NCBI GenBank assembly: GCA_900757795.1
Contig: CAAEPE010000037.1
Span: 62,001 to 126,000 of the forward strand
Length of the DNA stretch: 64,000 nucleotides
Origin: an uncultured Phascolarctobacterium sp.
Lineage (GTDB): Bacteria > Bacillota > Negativicutes > Acidaminococcales > Acidaminococcaceae
Reading direction: 5' to 3'
A program made the position numbers and the translations under genes. This document shows positions 51,042 to 59,632 of this stretch, piece after piece; the first letter of the stretch is position 1; each line of letters begins with the position of its first letter. The notes beneath the pieces are model-generated. The model did no database searches, was not told the origin of the DNA, and worked only from the letters and a program-made list of their open reading frames with translations.

Positions 51042-51425
51042 TTAGCCGATTTCGCGTTCCTTTTCGGTGCCGCGGACGTTGAGGGGACGATTTTTTTCGT
51101 CTACCATAACGACTTTCGGCTCCAGGGTTTTGGCTTCGTTTTCGTCCATTAAAGCGTAAGCGATAATGATAACCGTATCGCCGACTACTACCTTGCGGGC
51201 AGCAGCGCCGTTAAGACAAATCACGCCGCTGTCGTATTCGCCGGCAATAACGTAGGTTTCTAAACGGTTGCCGTTGTTGTTGTCTACAATCTGTACGCGT
51301 TCGCCAGGCAGAATACCGGACAGCTCCAGTAAGTGACTATCAATAGTAATGCTGCCCATGTATTCTAAATTTGCTTCGGTAACGGTGGCGCGGTGGATTT
51401 TGCCGTGAAACATATTATAAAGCAT
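51042..51425 (-). CDS. panD: aspartate 1-decarboxylase (pyruvoyl)
   Basis: 127 residues. It makes beta-alanine from aspartate after self-cleavage at Gly-Ser; the site is in YMGSITIDSHLL. The family text KIHRATVTEANLEYMGS and CLNGAAARKVVVGD is present. It overlaps panC by one base (TAATG), forming a panC-panD unit. Confidence 0.96.
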   Translation of the reverse strand: MLYNMFHGKIHRATVTEANLEYMGSITIDSHLLELSGILPGERVQIVDNNNGNRLETYVIAGEYDSGVICLNGAAARKVVVGDTVIIIAYALMDENEAKTLEPKVVMVDEKNRPLNVRGTEKEREIG

Positions 51426-52279
51426 TATTTTTCCTCCAAAACGATATTATCAATCAGGCGGGTGGTGCCAAATTTTACGGCGACTGCCAAAAGATTGCTG
51501 CCGGTCATGGGAGAAGCCACAGGCTTTAACTCCGGCAGCGCATAAATTTCTACATAATCAATATTTGCCATAGGCTCTTTGGCAATGTCGGAGGTAACAG
51601 CGTCGATGATTTTAGCTGCGTCGCGTTCGCCGTCGTCAAACATTGCTTTGGCAGCTTTTAGACTGCGGCTCAAAACTAAAGCGGCAGTATGTTCTTCCTC
51701 GCTTAAATAAGTATTGCGGGAGCTTTTTGCCAAGCCGTCGGCTTCGCGTACAATAGGCATAACGCGCAGTTGTAAATTAAAGAATAAATCCTTTACCATG
51801 CGTTTTAAAACCTCTACTTGCTGCGCGTCCTTTTGGCCAAAGTATGCTCGGTCAGGCTGCGCCAAATTGAACAGCTTGGTAACGACGGTAGTTACGCCGC
51901 GGAAATGAATGGGACGGGTGCGGCCGCACAAAACTTTGGTAATCTCGCCGGTAACTTCTACCCAAGTTGCGTCCTCGCTGGGATACATTTCTTTGGGAGA
52001 AGGCGCGAAAACTACGTTAGCACCCATTTTTTCTGCCAGCTTGCAGTCGGCTTCCAAAGTGCGCGGATAAGCGTCCAAATCTTCGTTAGGACCAAATTGA
52101 GTAGGATTGACAAAAACGCTGACTACGACAAAATCGTTCTCGCGGTTGGCGGCGCTGATTAAGGAAGCGTGTCCCTCGTGCAAAGCACCCATAGTCGGAA
52201 CAAGACCGATAGTTAAACCTTGAGCTTTAGCTGCGGCAACTTCTTCGCGCAGCTCTGCGACAGTGTGCACTAATTTCAT
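51425..52279 (-). CDS. panC: pantothenate synthetase
   Basis: 284 residues. It joins pantoate and beta-alanine using ATP. Motifs: LVPTMGALHEGHASLI, VSVFVNPTQFGPNEDLDAYP, FGQKDAQQVEVLK and SSRNTYLS. It is the first intact gene of the pantothenate unit; only a 3' remnant of panB lies upstream. A TTGACG/TAAAAT promoter-like pair lies between that remnant and the start. Confidence 0.96.
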   Translation of the reverse strand: MKLVHTVAELREEVAAAKAQGLTIGLVPTMGALHEGHASLISAANRENDFVVVSVFVNPTQFGPNEDLDAYPRTLEADCKLAEKMGANVVFAPSPKEMYPSEDATWVEVTGEITKVLCGRTRPIHFRGVTTVVTKLFNLAQPDRAYFGQKDAQQVEVLKRMVKDLFFNLQLRVMPIVREADGLAKSSRNTYLSEEEHTAALVLSRSLKAAKAMFDDGERDAAKIIDAVTSDIAKEPMANIDYVEIYALPELKPVASPMTGSNLLAVAVKFGTTRLIDNIVLEEK

Positions 52280-52334
52280 TTTTCTTTTTACCTCACTTTG
52301 AAAATAACTTAAAAAGTTTTTTAAACTGCATCAT

Positions 52335-52496
52335 CTATTTTAAAAGTATGCTAGGGCGCGTCAAAGCGTTTATTTTGCATTTGGCAATATAAGCTTTGGC
52401 TGCTTTCGCGGCAGCGCCGCGGGCATTGGCATACTTTTTGACAAATTTAGGATAAAGACCGTTACAACCGCCTAAAAGATCATTGCGGATAAGCAT
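52335..52496 (-). pseudogene. panB: 3' remnant of panB (ketopantoate hydroxymethyltransferase)
   Basis: The frame reads MLIRNDLLGGCNGLYPKFVK and then KYANARGAAAKAAKAYIA, which lines up with the PanB C-terminus (pattern VLVxxDxxG, PKFVKxYA, AYxxxV). It stops without the usual FPxxxHSF end. The rest of panB is missing; a terminator and the non-coding RNA candidate lie where the body should be. The order panB-panC-panD is common, so this looks like a deletion that left about 40 codons. Confidence 0.6.
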
Positions 52497-52519
52497 CAAT
52501 AAAAATGCTTTTGCGCAAC

Positions 52520-52547
52520 AAAAAAACGCATTCCTAACCGGAATGCG
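52520..52547 (-). terminator. terminator of the non-coding RNA candidate
   Basis: CGCATTCC pairs exactly with GGAATGCG around TAACC; on the minus strand seven T follow. Confidence 0.9.
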
Positions 52548-52691
52548 CATACTAAGCCTATTTTGCGTCTTCGTCCCGGTCTAATAGATCCAAGCGATTA
52601 TTGACTGAATTAAATTTTGCAAATGATAAATTACAGCCGTTGCAGCTCCGGTGCACTCTGTAAGCGCTGCCGTGCCTGAGCCTAATTTACC
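52520..52691 (-). ncRNA. structured non-coding RNA candidate upstream of panC
   Basis: A stretch of about 172 bases with its own promoter (TTGCCA, 17-base spacer, TATTAT) and a strong intrinsic terminator, and no credible ORF. The transcript can form UAAAUUA/UAAUUUA as an outer helix around a GC-rich arm (GCAGC/GCUGC, GCGCU/AGUGC), a small hairpin GGAUCUAUUAGACC with a bulged A, and a possible end-to-end helix UUAGGC/GGCUUAG. The size would fit 6S RNA; its place upstream of panC would also fit a pan-type leader. I cannot choose between these or a new RNA. Confidence 0.5.
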
Positions 52692-52697
52692 GCACTT

Positions 52698-52726
52698 ATA
52701 ATACCACATAAGCTTTTACTTGGCAA
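52698..52726 (-). promoter_or_regulatory. promoter of the non-coding RNA candidate
   Basis: On the minus strand, TTGCCA (52721-52726), 17 bases, TATTAT (52698-52703). The same box pair (TTGCCT and TATTAT, 17 bases) precedes the tRNA cluster at 60.7 kb, which suggests a stable-RNA-type promoter. Confidence 0.75.
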
Positions 52727-52902
52727 GCATTATCTAAATAAAATTTGCGGCAGAAAAAATTATTTTTAAGCTTGAGCAAAGGCTGCGTAAAAAAATCAAC
52801 GTCCGTGCTTCCTATCGCGAAACGCGATAGGAACAAGCGTTTGCTTTAAAAACTAAGCGGCAAAAAAATTTTATGCACAGTTATCAGCGCCTTATAATTT
52901 AA
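52727..52902. other. intergenic region before the biotin regulon
   Basis: No gene is seen. It holds one copy of a dispersed palindromic repeat (52804-52852) and A+T-rich DNA leading to the bioY promoter. Confidence 0.7.
52804..52852 (+). repeat. dispersed palindromic repeat, copy 2 (perfect hairpin)
   Basis: TTCCTATCGCG (52809-52819) pairs with CGCGATAGGAA (52823-52833) around AAA, an 11-bp perfect stem, followed by CAAGCGTTTGCTTTAAAAA. It matches 18994-19044, including the tail. REP-like elements of this kind are usually intergenic and present in many copies. Confidence 0.75.
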
Positions 52903-52985
52903 GTTAACCTATAAAAATTTATAGTTGACTTATAGAAATTAAAGGTCTATAATTTACGTTAACGAAAATTATAGAGGTGGTTTAC
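52903..52985 (+). promoter_or_regulatory. bioY promoter with BirA-type operators
   Basis: A perfect promoter: TTGACT (52925-52930), 17 bases, TATAAT (52948-52953). GTTAAC-N15-GTTGAC (52903-52929) covers the -35 box and fits the BirA operator (two half-sites about 15 bases apart). A second, less regular pair, GTTAAC-N16-GTTTAC (52958-52985), lies over the transcript start and ribosome site. Biotin-bound BirA should repress. Confidence 0.8.
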
Positions 52986-53555
52986 GTGATAAATCCTTAT
53001 GCAGCCCGCCCGCGCAGCAAAACGCGCGAGCTAACTTTTATGGCGTTTTTTTCGGCGCTTATCGCGATTGGCGCGTTTCTTAGAATTCCTGTGCCGGTTT
53101 GTCCCTTTACTTTGCAGCTTTTGTTCACTACTATGGCCGGCTTACTTTTAGGTTCGCGTTTAGGCGGTGCGGCGGTGTGGGTTTACATTGCGCTGGGACT
53201 TTTGGGCTTGCCGGTGTTTACCAATGGCGGCGGACCGGGATATATTTTTCAGCCGACTTTCGGTTATTTGGTTGGCTTTGCTTTAGGCGCACAGCTGACG
53301 GGAAAAATTTCCGCAGGCGCTGCGTCCTTCAAAAAAATTTTGCTGGCGAATTTTGCGGGGCTGGCCGTGGTTTATCTTTGTGGCATGATTTATTATTATT
53401 TAATCGGTAATTTTGTTATTGGTCAGCCCATTGCTTTATGGCCTTTGTTTTTATATTGTTTTTTGCTGGCGGTTCCCGGCGATATTGTGCTGTGCATTAT
53501 CGCGGCGCTGCTGGGCAAAAAGCTTATTCCTCTGCTAAGAGAAAATAGAAGGTGA
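52986..53555 (+). CDS. bioY: biotin transporter BioY
   Basis: About 189 residues, the substrate-binding (S) component of an ECF biotin importer. About six hydrophobic segments and the family text PVPVCPFTLQLLF and GGGPGYIFQPTFGYLVGF are present. It is first in the biotin regulon behind BirA-type operators. GTG at 52986 has GAGGTGG upstream; the GTG at 52977 is inside that site. ECF A/T subunits are not in the window. Confidence 0.93.
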   Translation: MINPYAARPRSKTRELTFMAFFSALIAIGAFLRIPVPVCPFTLQLLFTTMAGLLLGSRLGGAAVWVYIALGLLGLPVFTNGGGPGYIFQPTFGYLVGFALGAQLTGKISAGAASFKKILLANFAGLAVVYLCGMIYYYLIGNFVIGQPIALWPLFLYCFLLAVPGDIVLCIIAALLGKKLIPLLRENRR

Positions 53556-53560
53556 AAATT

Positions 53561-54244
53561 ATGAGTAAAGGAATTTTTATTACTGCCACAGGCACGGACA
53601 TCGGCAAAACCTTTGTCACAGGACTGGTGGTGAAAAAACTGCGCGACGCCGGTCTGAATGCAGGCTATTACAAGGCTGCATTAAGCGGCGCAGAATTACA
53701 GCCGGACGGTAGTTGGCTGCCGGGCGACGCCGCTTATGTGGCAAAAACCGCCAACATTCCCGAACAGCCGGAAAATTTAGTTTCCTACATTTATAAAGAA
53801 GCGGTTTCGCCTCACTTGGCGGCGCTGCGGGAGGGCAATCCTGTGGATTTGGACAAGGTGGCGGCAGATTTTCAGGCTGCCTGCGCCAAATATGCTTACG
53901 TTACTGTGGAAGGCAGTGGCGGCATCATCTGTCCCATTCGCTGGGATGAGCAAAAAATTTTGCTGGAGGATATTATTAAAAAGCTTGGCTTGGGTACGCT
54001 GGTCGTTTCTAACGCGGCGCTTGGCTCCATCAACGCCTGCGTTTTGACGGTTTATTATTTGCAGCAGCATGGTATCCCCGTGCGCGGCATTATTTTGAAT
54101 AATTACGACGGCAGCGATTTTATGCAGGCCGACAATAAAAAAATGATGGAAGCTATCACCGGCGTGCCTGTGCTTGCCGAAGTAAAAGCCAATGATAAGG
54201 AATTAGATATTGACGTGCAGCTTTTGCAAAGCCTGTATGAATAA
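53561..54244 (+). CDS. bioD: dethiobiotin synthetase
   Basis: About 227 residues. It closes the ureido ring of dethiobiotin with ATP and CO2. The P-loop is ITATGTDIGKTFVTGLV, and VEGSGGIICPI is the second conserved motif. ATG at 53561 has AAGG eight bases upstream; the GTG at 53552 overlaps the bioY stop and is the alternative. Confidence 0.94.
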   Translation: MSKGIFITATGTDIGKTFVTGLVVKKLRDAGLNAGYYKAALSGAELQPDGSWLPGDAAYVAKTANIPEQPENLVSYIYKEAVSPHLAALREGNPVDLDKVAADFQAACAKYAYVTVEGSGGIICPIRWDEQKILLEDIIKKLGLGTLVVSNAALGSINACVLTVYYLQQHGIPVRGIILNNYDGSDFMQADNKKMMEAITGVPVLAEVKANDKELDIDVQLLQSLYE

Positions 54245-54260
54245 GATAGGAGTAAAAATT

Positions 54261-55613
54261 ATGGATAGAATTACCGATTTACAACAAAGAGATTTAGCGC
54301 ACATTTGGCATCCTTGTTCTCAAATGAAGGATTACGAAACTCTGCGTCCCATAGTTATCGACCACGCCGCCGGGTCTTATCTGTACGCTGCCGACGGCAA
54401 AAAATATCTTGATATTATTTCCAGCTGGTGGTGCAATCTTTTGGGACACTGCAATCCTAAAATCAACGCCGCGATTAAAAAGCAGATTGACCAGTTAGAG
54501 CACGTTATTTTTGTTAATTTTACCCACGAGCCTGCCATTAAGCTGTGCGAGGAATTGCTCAAATATGTGCCGCAGGGCTTGAATAAATTTAATTTTGCCG
54601 ATAACGGTTCTTCCTCCGTAGAAATTGCCCTCAAAATGGCTTTTCAATATCAGCTGCAAACCGGACATCCGGAAAAAACACGCTTTATGTGTTTAAGCGA
54701 GGGCTATCACGGCGAAACTATCGGCGCGCTGTCCGTGGGCAGTATGGATTTATTTGCGCAAATGTATAAGCCCATGATGATGAATAATATTCATGTGCAG
54801 GCTCCCGACTGCTATCGCTGTCCTTTTAATAAAAATAGAGAAAGCTGCCAGTGCGAATGCTTTAAATATGCGGAAGAAGCCTTTGCCAAATACGCCAAAG
54901 AAACAGCCGCCATGATTGTGGAGCCTATCGTCCAAGGATGCGCCGGGATGCGTATTTATCCGCCGCTGTATCTGCAAAAGCTGCGCAAGCTGTGCGACCA
55001 GTACGGCGTGCTGCTGATTGCCGACGAAATCGCCACCGGCTTTGGCCGCACGGGCAAAATGTTCGCCTGCAATCATGCGCAGATTACGCCGGATATTATG
55101 TGTATCAGCAAGGCGCTCACAGGCGGCTATTTGCCCATGTCCATTGTCTGCACTACCGATAAAATTTACGACGCTTTTTATGACGATTACAATAAGGGCA
55201 AGCAGTTTATGCACAGCCACACCTACGCCGGCAATCCTATCGGCTGCGCTATTGCGCTGGCAGTGCTGGATATTTTAAAAAGTGAAAATATTTTGGAGGA
55301 AAATGTCGCCAAAGCGCAATATTTTCATAATGCTTTAGTGGATGCTTTCGGCAAGCACAAAAATATCGGCGAAATCCGCCACATCAATTTAATCAACGCC
55401 ATGGAGCTGGTTACGGATAAAGAGCGCAAGCTGGGCTTTGACAGCGATTTGCGCATTGGCTACGCAATTTATCAAAAGGCTTTGACTCACGGCCTGCTGC
55501 TGCGCCCGCTGGGCAACGTAATTTATTTCAATCCGCCGCTGAATATTGCTAAGGAAGATTTGGACAAGGCAGTGGCTTTGGCTAAGCAGTCCATAGACGA
55601 GGTTTTGGCTTAA
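54261..55613 (+). CDS. bioA: adenosylmethionine-8-amino-7-oxononanoate aminotransferase
   Basis: A 450-residue class III PLP aminotransferase that makes diaminopelargonate using SAM as amino donor. HIWHPCSQMKDY at the start is a BioA signature; GYHGETIGALS, ADEIATGFGRTG and the PLP-Lys in CISKALTGGYLPMS follow. ATG at 54261 has AGGAG eight bases upstream. It follows bioD after 16 bases. Confidence 0.96.
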   Translation: MDRITDLQQRDLAHIWHPCSQMKDYETLRPIVIDHAAGSYLYAADGKKYLDIISSWWCNLLGHCNPKINAAIKKQIDQLEHVIFVNFTHEPAIKLCEELLKYVPQGLNKFNFADNGSSSVEIALKMAFQYQLQTGHPEKTRFMCLSEGYHGETIGALSVGSMDLFAQMYKPMMMNNIHVQAPDCYRCPFNKNRESCQCECFKYAEEAFAKYAKETAAMIVEPIVQGCAGMRIYPPLYLQKLRKLCDQYGVLLIADEIATGFGRTGKMFACNHAQITPDIMCISKALTGGYLPMSIVCTTDKIYDAFYDDYNKGKQFMHSHTYAGNPIGCAIALAVLDILKSENILEENVAKAQYFHNALVDAFGKHKNIGEIRHINLINAMELVTDKERKLGFDSDLRIGYAIYQKALTHGLLLRPLGNVIYFNPPLNIAKEDLDKAVALAKQSIDEVLA

Positions 55614-55673
55614 AATATTCTTGTAAAATTTTGGGACGCGGAACATTCTGCGTCCTCTCTTTAAAATTTTATA

Positions 55674-55700
55674 GTTAACTTAAAAATATAGGAGGTTAAC
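55674..55700 (+). promoter_or_regulatory. BirA-type operator before the small membrane protein
   Basis: GTTAAC-N15-GTTAAC (55674-55679 and 55695-55700), the same half-site spacing as upstream of bioY, overlapping the GGAGG ribosome site of the next gene. Confidence 0.75.
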
Positions 55701-55704
55701 GAAA

Positions 55705-56178
55705 TTGCAGCAGATGACAACCACTGCCTTATTGGCAGTACTGATTCTTTTATCCGGCAGCTTAAAAATTCCCTCGCCGGTTATTGGCGGTGAATTTCAG
55801 CTTTCGGCGCCCATAGCCGTACTGATTTGCGCGCTGTTTGGCTTTAAACGTTATTTTATCGCCGGAGTTTTGGCCAGTTTACTGGGCATGATGCTGGGGA
55901 TTCATACTATTTTCAGCGTGATTATTCAGATGACTTTTCGTTTGGCCGCAGGCGGCGTTATGGCGCTTTTTGGCACCAATTTGCTGACGGTAATTATCAG
56001 CGGGCCTTTGGGTACGCTGTTGGCGCGCCTTGTTATGTGGCAGGTTACGGGCGTCAGCTGGTTGGTTTTGACGGCAGCGGCAGCGCCGGGTATGGTTTTT
56101 ACAGCTGTAGGCGCAGGTGTATTGTATAAACCGGCGCAGAAAATGCTGCACAAGGCTGTACTTTTGCAGCGCAGTTAA
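55705..56178 (+). CDS. small membrane protein of the biotin regulon (possible second S-component)
   Basis: 157 residues with about four or five hydrophobic segments (IAVLICALFGF, AGVLASLLGMMLGI, SWLVLTAAAAPGMVF). No family is identified with certainty. The size and the Gly/Ala-rich helices recall ECF S-components. It starts with TTG at 55705 behind GGAGG that lies inside a BirA-type operator, and lies between bioA and the bioW-bioF fusion. Transport of a biotin precursor such as pimelate would fit, but this is inference. Confidence 0.6.
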   Translation: MQQMTTTALLAVLILLSGSLKIPSPVIGGEFQLSAPIAVLICALFGFKRYFIAGVLASLLGMMLGIHTIFSVIIQMTFRLAAGGVMALFGTNLLTVIISGPLGTLLARLVMWQVTGVSWLVLTAAAAPGMVFTAVGAGVLYKPAQKMLHKAVLLQRS

Positions 56179-56210
56179 GCGCAGTAATTAAAAATTAAAG
56201 GAGAAAAATT

Positions 56211-58106
56211 ATGCCCACATACAGTATTAAAATGCGTGCTGCTAAAGCAGGCAGACATGTGAGCGGCGCAGAAAGAATTATTGACCAGCAGGAGCTTGCC
56301 GCTGCCGCCGGCTGTTTGAGCGAGCGCGCGCTGCATCACGGTTTAGGGCGCGCAGATTTTATCAATATCAAAATGGAAGAAATTCAGCCGGAGGAGCTGG
56401 AATATTTGGACGCTTTGCCTGTCAGCACGCGGCCTGCGTCAAATGTTGAAGGCAGCTATGTTATTATGCGGCAGCTTTTGGCGGAGCTGGGACTGGCGGC
56501 GCAGGCGGACGAGCTGATAAATTTACTGCGGCATGTGCATCCCATGCGCGGTGCAGTGTTGTACGATATTGCTACCAGTCAGCGCGTAGAGCCGGACAAG
56601 GAGCGGGGCATTCGCGTTACCTATATGGATGCGGAAGGCGCAGGCGTAGGCAGCAGCAGTAAAAATCATTTCCGCGAGGCGATTGTGCTGGCGACCAAGG
56701 TGGTAAACGCGCCGGGAGTGCTGGCGGAGCTGTGTATGTCGGACGACCCCGATTATCTTGTAGGTTATTTGGCGTCTAAAAAGCACGGCTATGTGCGGCT
56801 GACGCCCATGAAAAATACGGGGGATCCGCACGGCGGCCGCGTGTTTATTTTTGACAGCCGCTTGGCACAAACGCAAGATACCATTGCTTATTTAGAAAAG
56901 CAAAAGGTTTTGGTGCGCGGTCTGCCGCCGGAGCGTCCTGTGAACGCCAATCCCAAGCAGATTTTTGCCGAGGAATTGGCGCAGCTCAAGGAAAAATCTC
57001 TGTACCGCAAAATGCGCATTCTGGCAAGCGCCCAAAGCAAATATGTAAATATCGGCGGTAAACAAATTTTAATGCTGGCTTCCAACAGCTATCTTGATTT
57101 AGCCGACGACGCGCGCGTGAAAAAAGCTGCGGCGGATGCGGCGCTTCTTTGGGGCGCAGGCAGCGGCGGCAGCCGCTTGACTACGGGCAACATTTTGCTG
57201 CACGAAGCTTTGGAAAATAAGCTGGCGCAATTTAAAGGCACGGAAGCTGCCCTGTTATTTAATACAGGCTATATGGCAAACGTAGGCATAATTTCCGCCT
57301 TGTGCGATAGCGAAAGCGTTATTTTCAGCGACGAATATAATCACGCCAGCATTATCGACGGCGCGCGTTTGAGCAAGGCGCGTATTATCGTTTATAAGCA
57401 TAACGATATGCAGGATTTGGAAGCCAAATTAAACAGCACCAATTATCGCAAGGGTATTATTGTCAGCGACGCAGTGTTCAGTATGGACGGCGATATTGTT
57501 AATCTGCCAAGGCTTGTGGAGTTAGGGACAAAATATCATCTGCTGACCATGATTGACGAAGCTCATGCTACCGGCGTTATCGGCGCAACGGGGCACGGCG
57601 CAGTAGAATATTTCGGCGGAGAATATGTACCGGATATTATTATGGGCACGCTGAGCAAATCCCTAGGCGCGGAGGGCGGCTTTGCCTGCGCCGATAAAAC
57701 TATTATCGAGTATCTCAAAAATAAGGCGCGCAGCTTTATTTTTGCTACCTCTCAAGCGCCTGCTGCTTTAGGCGCGGCTTTAAAGGCGCTGGAAATTTTG
57801 GAGCAGGAGCCGCAGCGCACTCAAAAATTGCAGCACAACGCCGCTTATTTTTTAGATTGTCTGCATAAAGAGGGAGTGGCAGCGGAATCACCGACGGCGA
57901 TTATTCCCATTATTATCGGCGACGAAGCTGCTGCTTTAAAGGCTGCCGACGAGCTTTTGGCTGACGGCTGTTTAGTTTCTGCTATTCGTTATCCTACGGT
58001 AGCTAAAGGCACAGCGCGTTTGCGAGTAGCTTTAATGAGCAGCCATACGGAGGAAGAACTGGCGCGTGTCGCCAAATTGATTGCCGCGGCAATAAAAAAA
58101 GCGTGA
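56211..58106 (+). CDS. BioW-BioF fusion: pimeloyl-CoA ligase / 8-amino-7-oxononanoate synthase
   Basis: 631 residues in one frame. Residues 1 to about 240 are BioW (YSIKMRAAKAGRHVSGAERI, VEGSYVIMRQ, HPMRGAVLYDIA, GGRVFIFD), which activates pimelate to pimeloyl-CoA. Residues about 255-631 are BioF, a PLP alpha-oxoamine synthase (GSGGSRLTTGN, DEAHATGVIG, PLP-Lys in GTLSKSLGAEGGF). The fused enzyme would carry pimelate to 8-amino-7-oxononanoate. This implies free pimelate as the precursor rather than the BioC-BioH route; neither bioC, bioH nor bioB is in the window. Confidence 0.94.
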   Translation: MPTYSIKMRAAKAGRHVSGAERIIDQQELAAAAGCLSERALHHGLGRADFINIKMEEIQPEELEYLDALPVSTRPASNVEGSYVIMRQLLAELGLAAQADELINLLRHVHPMRGAVLYDIATSQRVEPDKERGIRVTYMDAEGAGVGSSSKNHFREAIVLATKVVNAPGVLAELCMSDDPDYLVGYLASKKHGYVRLTPMKNTGDPHGGRVFIFDSRLAQTQDTIAYLEKQKVLVRGLPPERPVNANPKQIFAEELAQLKEKSLYRKMRILASAQSKYVNIGGKQILMLASNSYLDLADDARVKKAAADAALLWGAGSGGSRLTTGNILLHEALENKLAQFKGTEAALLFNTGYMANVGIISALCDSESVIFSDEYNHASIIDGARLSKARIIVYKHNDMQDLEAKLNSTNYRKGIIVSDAVFSMDGDIVNLPRLVELGTKYHLLTMIDEAHATGVIGATGHGAVEYFGGEYVPDIIMGTLSKSLGAEGGFACADKTIIEYLKNKARSFIFATSQAPAALGAALKALEILEQEPQRTQKLQHNAAYFLDCLHKEGVAAESPTAIIPIIIGDEAAALKAADELLADGCLVSAIRYPTVAKGTARLRVALMSSHTEEELARVAKLIAAAIKKA

Positions 58107-58194
58107 CAGCCACTAGCAGATCACGCTGAAAAGGTCTAGCTTTTTGTAGTTACATCAAGAAAATTTTTGCTTCAAAATAAAAAACAAAAACAAA

Positions 58195-58243
58195 AAACAC
58201 CGTTGCTCTAATTTTTCGTTAAAGCAGCGGTGTTTTGTTTTTT
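58195..58243. terminator. bidirectional terminator, biotin regulon / serS
   Basis: AACACCGTTGCT pairs with AGCAGCGGTGTT and T/A runs lie on both sides. Confidence 0.85.
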
Positions 58244-58254
58244 AAGAAAGAGAA

Positions 58255-59535
58255 TTATTTTTCAGGAGCTTTGATTACGTCGCAGCCCATGTACGGACGC
58301 AGAACCTTGGGCACTACTACGCTGCCGTCAGCCTGCTGATAGTTTTCCAAAATAGCGGCAACAGTACGGCCGACAGCTACGCCGCTGCCGTTAAGGGTGT
58401 GCACAAATTCCGGTTTGGATTTAGCGTCGCGGCGGAAACGAATGTTGGCGCGGCGGGCTTGGAAGTCCAAGAAGTTGGAGCAAGAGGAAATTTCGCGGTA
58501 GCAGTTAGCAGCCGGCAGCCAAACCTCTAAATCGTAGGTGGTAGCGGAGCTGAAGCCCAAATCGCCGGTGCACAGACGTACAACATGATAAGGCAGCTCC
58601 AAAGCCTGCAATACTTCTTCGGCGTCGTGGGTCAGCTTATCCAATTCTTCCCAAGACTCTTCCGGTTTAGTAAATTTAACCAATTCTACTTTGTTGAACT
58701 GGTGCATACGAATCAAGCCGCGGGTATCGCGGCCGGCAGCACCGGCTTCGGCGCGGAAGCAAGCGCTGTATGCGGTGTATTTTAAGGGCAGCTGATCGCC
58801 GGTTAAAATATCGTCGCGGTGATAGTTAGTTACGGGAACCTCTGCCGTCGGAATTAAATACATATCGCCGTTTTCCAGCTTATACATATCTTCGGCAAAT
58901 TTCGGCAGTTGGCCGGTGCCTTGCATGGAAGCGCCGTTAACAATGAACGGCGGGAAAAATTCAGTGTAGCCGTGCTTTTGGGTGTGCAAGTCTAAGAAGA
59001 AATTGATAACTGCACGTTCCAAACGGGAGCCGATACCTTTGTAGAATACATAGCGTGCGCCGGAAACCTTTACGCCGCGTTCAAAATCTAAAATATCCAA
59101 GCCTTCGCCCAAATCCCAGTGAGCTTTAGGCTCAAAATCGAATTTAGTAGGCTCGCCCCAGGTGCGGATAACGGGGTTGCAGGTGTCGTCCTTGCCAATG
59201 GGCACATCTTCGGCGGGAATATTAGGAATGGTCAGCAAAATTGCTTGCAGACGCTCTTCGATTTCTTTGAGCGTTTTGTCGTCGTCAGAAATTTTATCGC
59301 CTAAAGCACGGACAGCAGCCATTTGCTCAGTGGCATCCTGACCTGCTTTTTTAAGCTTGCCGATAGCTTGAGAAGCGGTATTGCGTTCTTTTTTCAAAGC
59401 TTCAACCTGTTGGGTTAATTCGCGGCGTTTTTTATCCAGCTCCAAAAATTCTGTTAAGTCCAAATGACCGTTGCGGTTGGCAACAGCCTGCATAACCAAG
59501 TCCGGATTTTCACGGACGAATTTCATATCTAACAT
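58255..59535 (-). CDS. serS: seryl-tRNA synthetase
   Basis: A 426-residue class II synthetase. It has an N-terminal coiled-coil arm for the long variable arm of tRNA-Ser (about residues 30-100) and the catalytic core with TEFFPPFIVN, LIPTAEVPVTN, CFRAEAGAAGRDTRGLIR and the motif 3 text GSGVAVGRTVAAILE. The start ATG has GGAGGAATATAT upstream. There is no room for a T-box leader in the 97 bases before it. Confidence 0.97.
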   Translation of the reverse strand: MLDMKFVRENPDLVMQAVANRNGHLDLTEFLELDKKRRELTQQVEALKKERNTASQAIGKLKKAGQDATEQMAAVRALGDKISDDDKTLKEIEERLQAILLTIPNIPAEDVPIGKDDTCNPVIRTWGEPTKFDFEPKAHWDLGEGLDILDFERGVKVSGARYVFYKGIGSRLERAVINFFLDLHTQKHGYTEFFPPFIVNGASMQGTGQLPKFAEDMYKLENGDMYLIPTAEVPVTNYHRDDILTGDQLPLKYTAYSACFRAEAGAAGRDTRGLIRMHQFNKVELVKFTKPEESWEELDKLTHDAEEVLQALELPYHVVRLCTGDLGFSSATTYDLEVWLPAANCYREISSCSNFLDFQARRANIRFRRDAKSKPEFVHTLNGSGVAVGRTVAAILENYQQADGSVVVPKVLRPYMGCDVIKAPEK

Positions 59536-59632
59536 ATATATTCCTCCAAATCAAAAATATCATAAATTATATTTTAGCACAAAATAAGCTGAGAAAAAAG
59601 TATTTTGTGTAAGTTTAGCCGAGATACTTTTA

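Noticed and set aside
52335..52550. 71-codon ORF as an intact small gene
   Set aside because: Its first third lies over the terminator of the RNA candidate and the rest matches only the PanB end, so I call it a remnant starting near 52496.
59536..59632. T-box leader for serS
   Set aside because: The 97-base gap is too short and has no T-box core or terminator/antiterminator pair.
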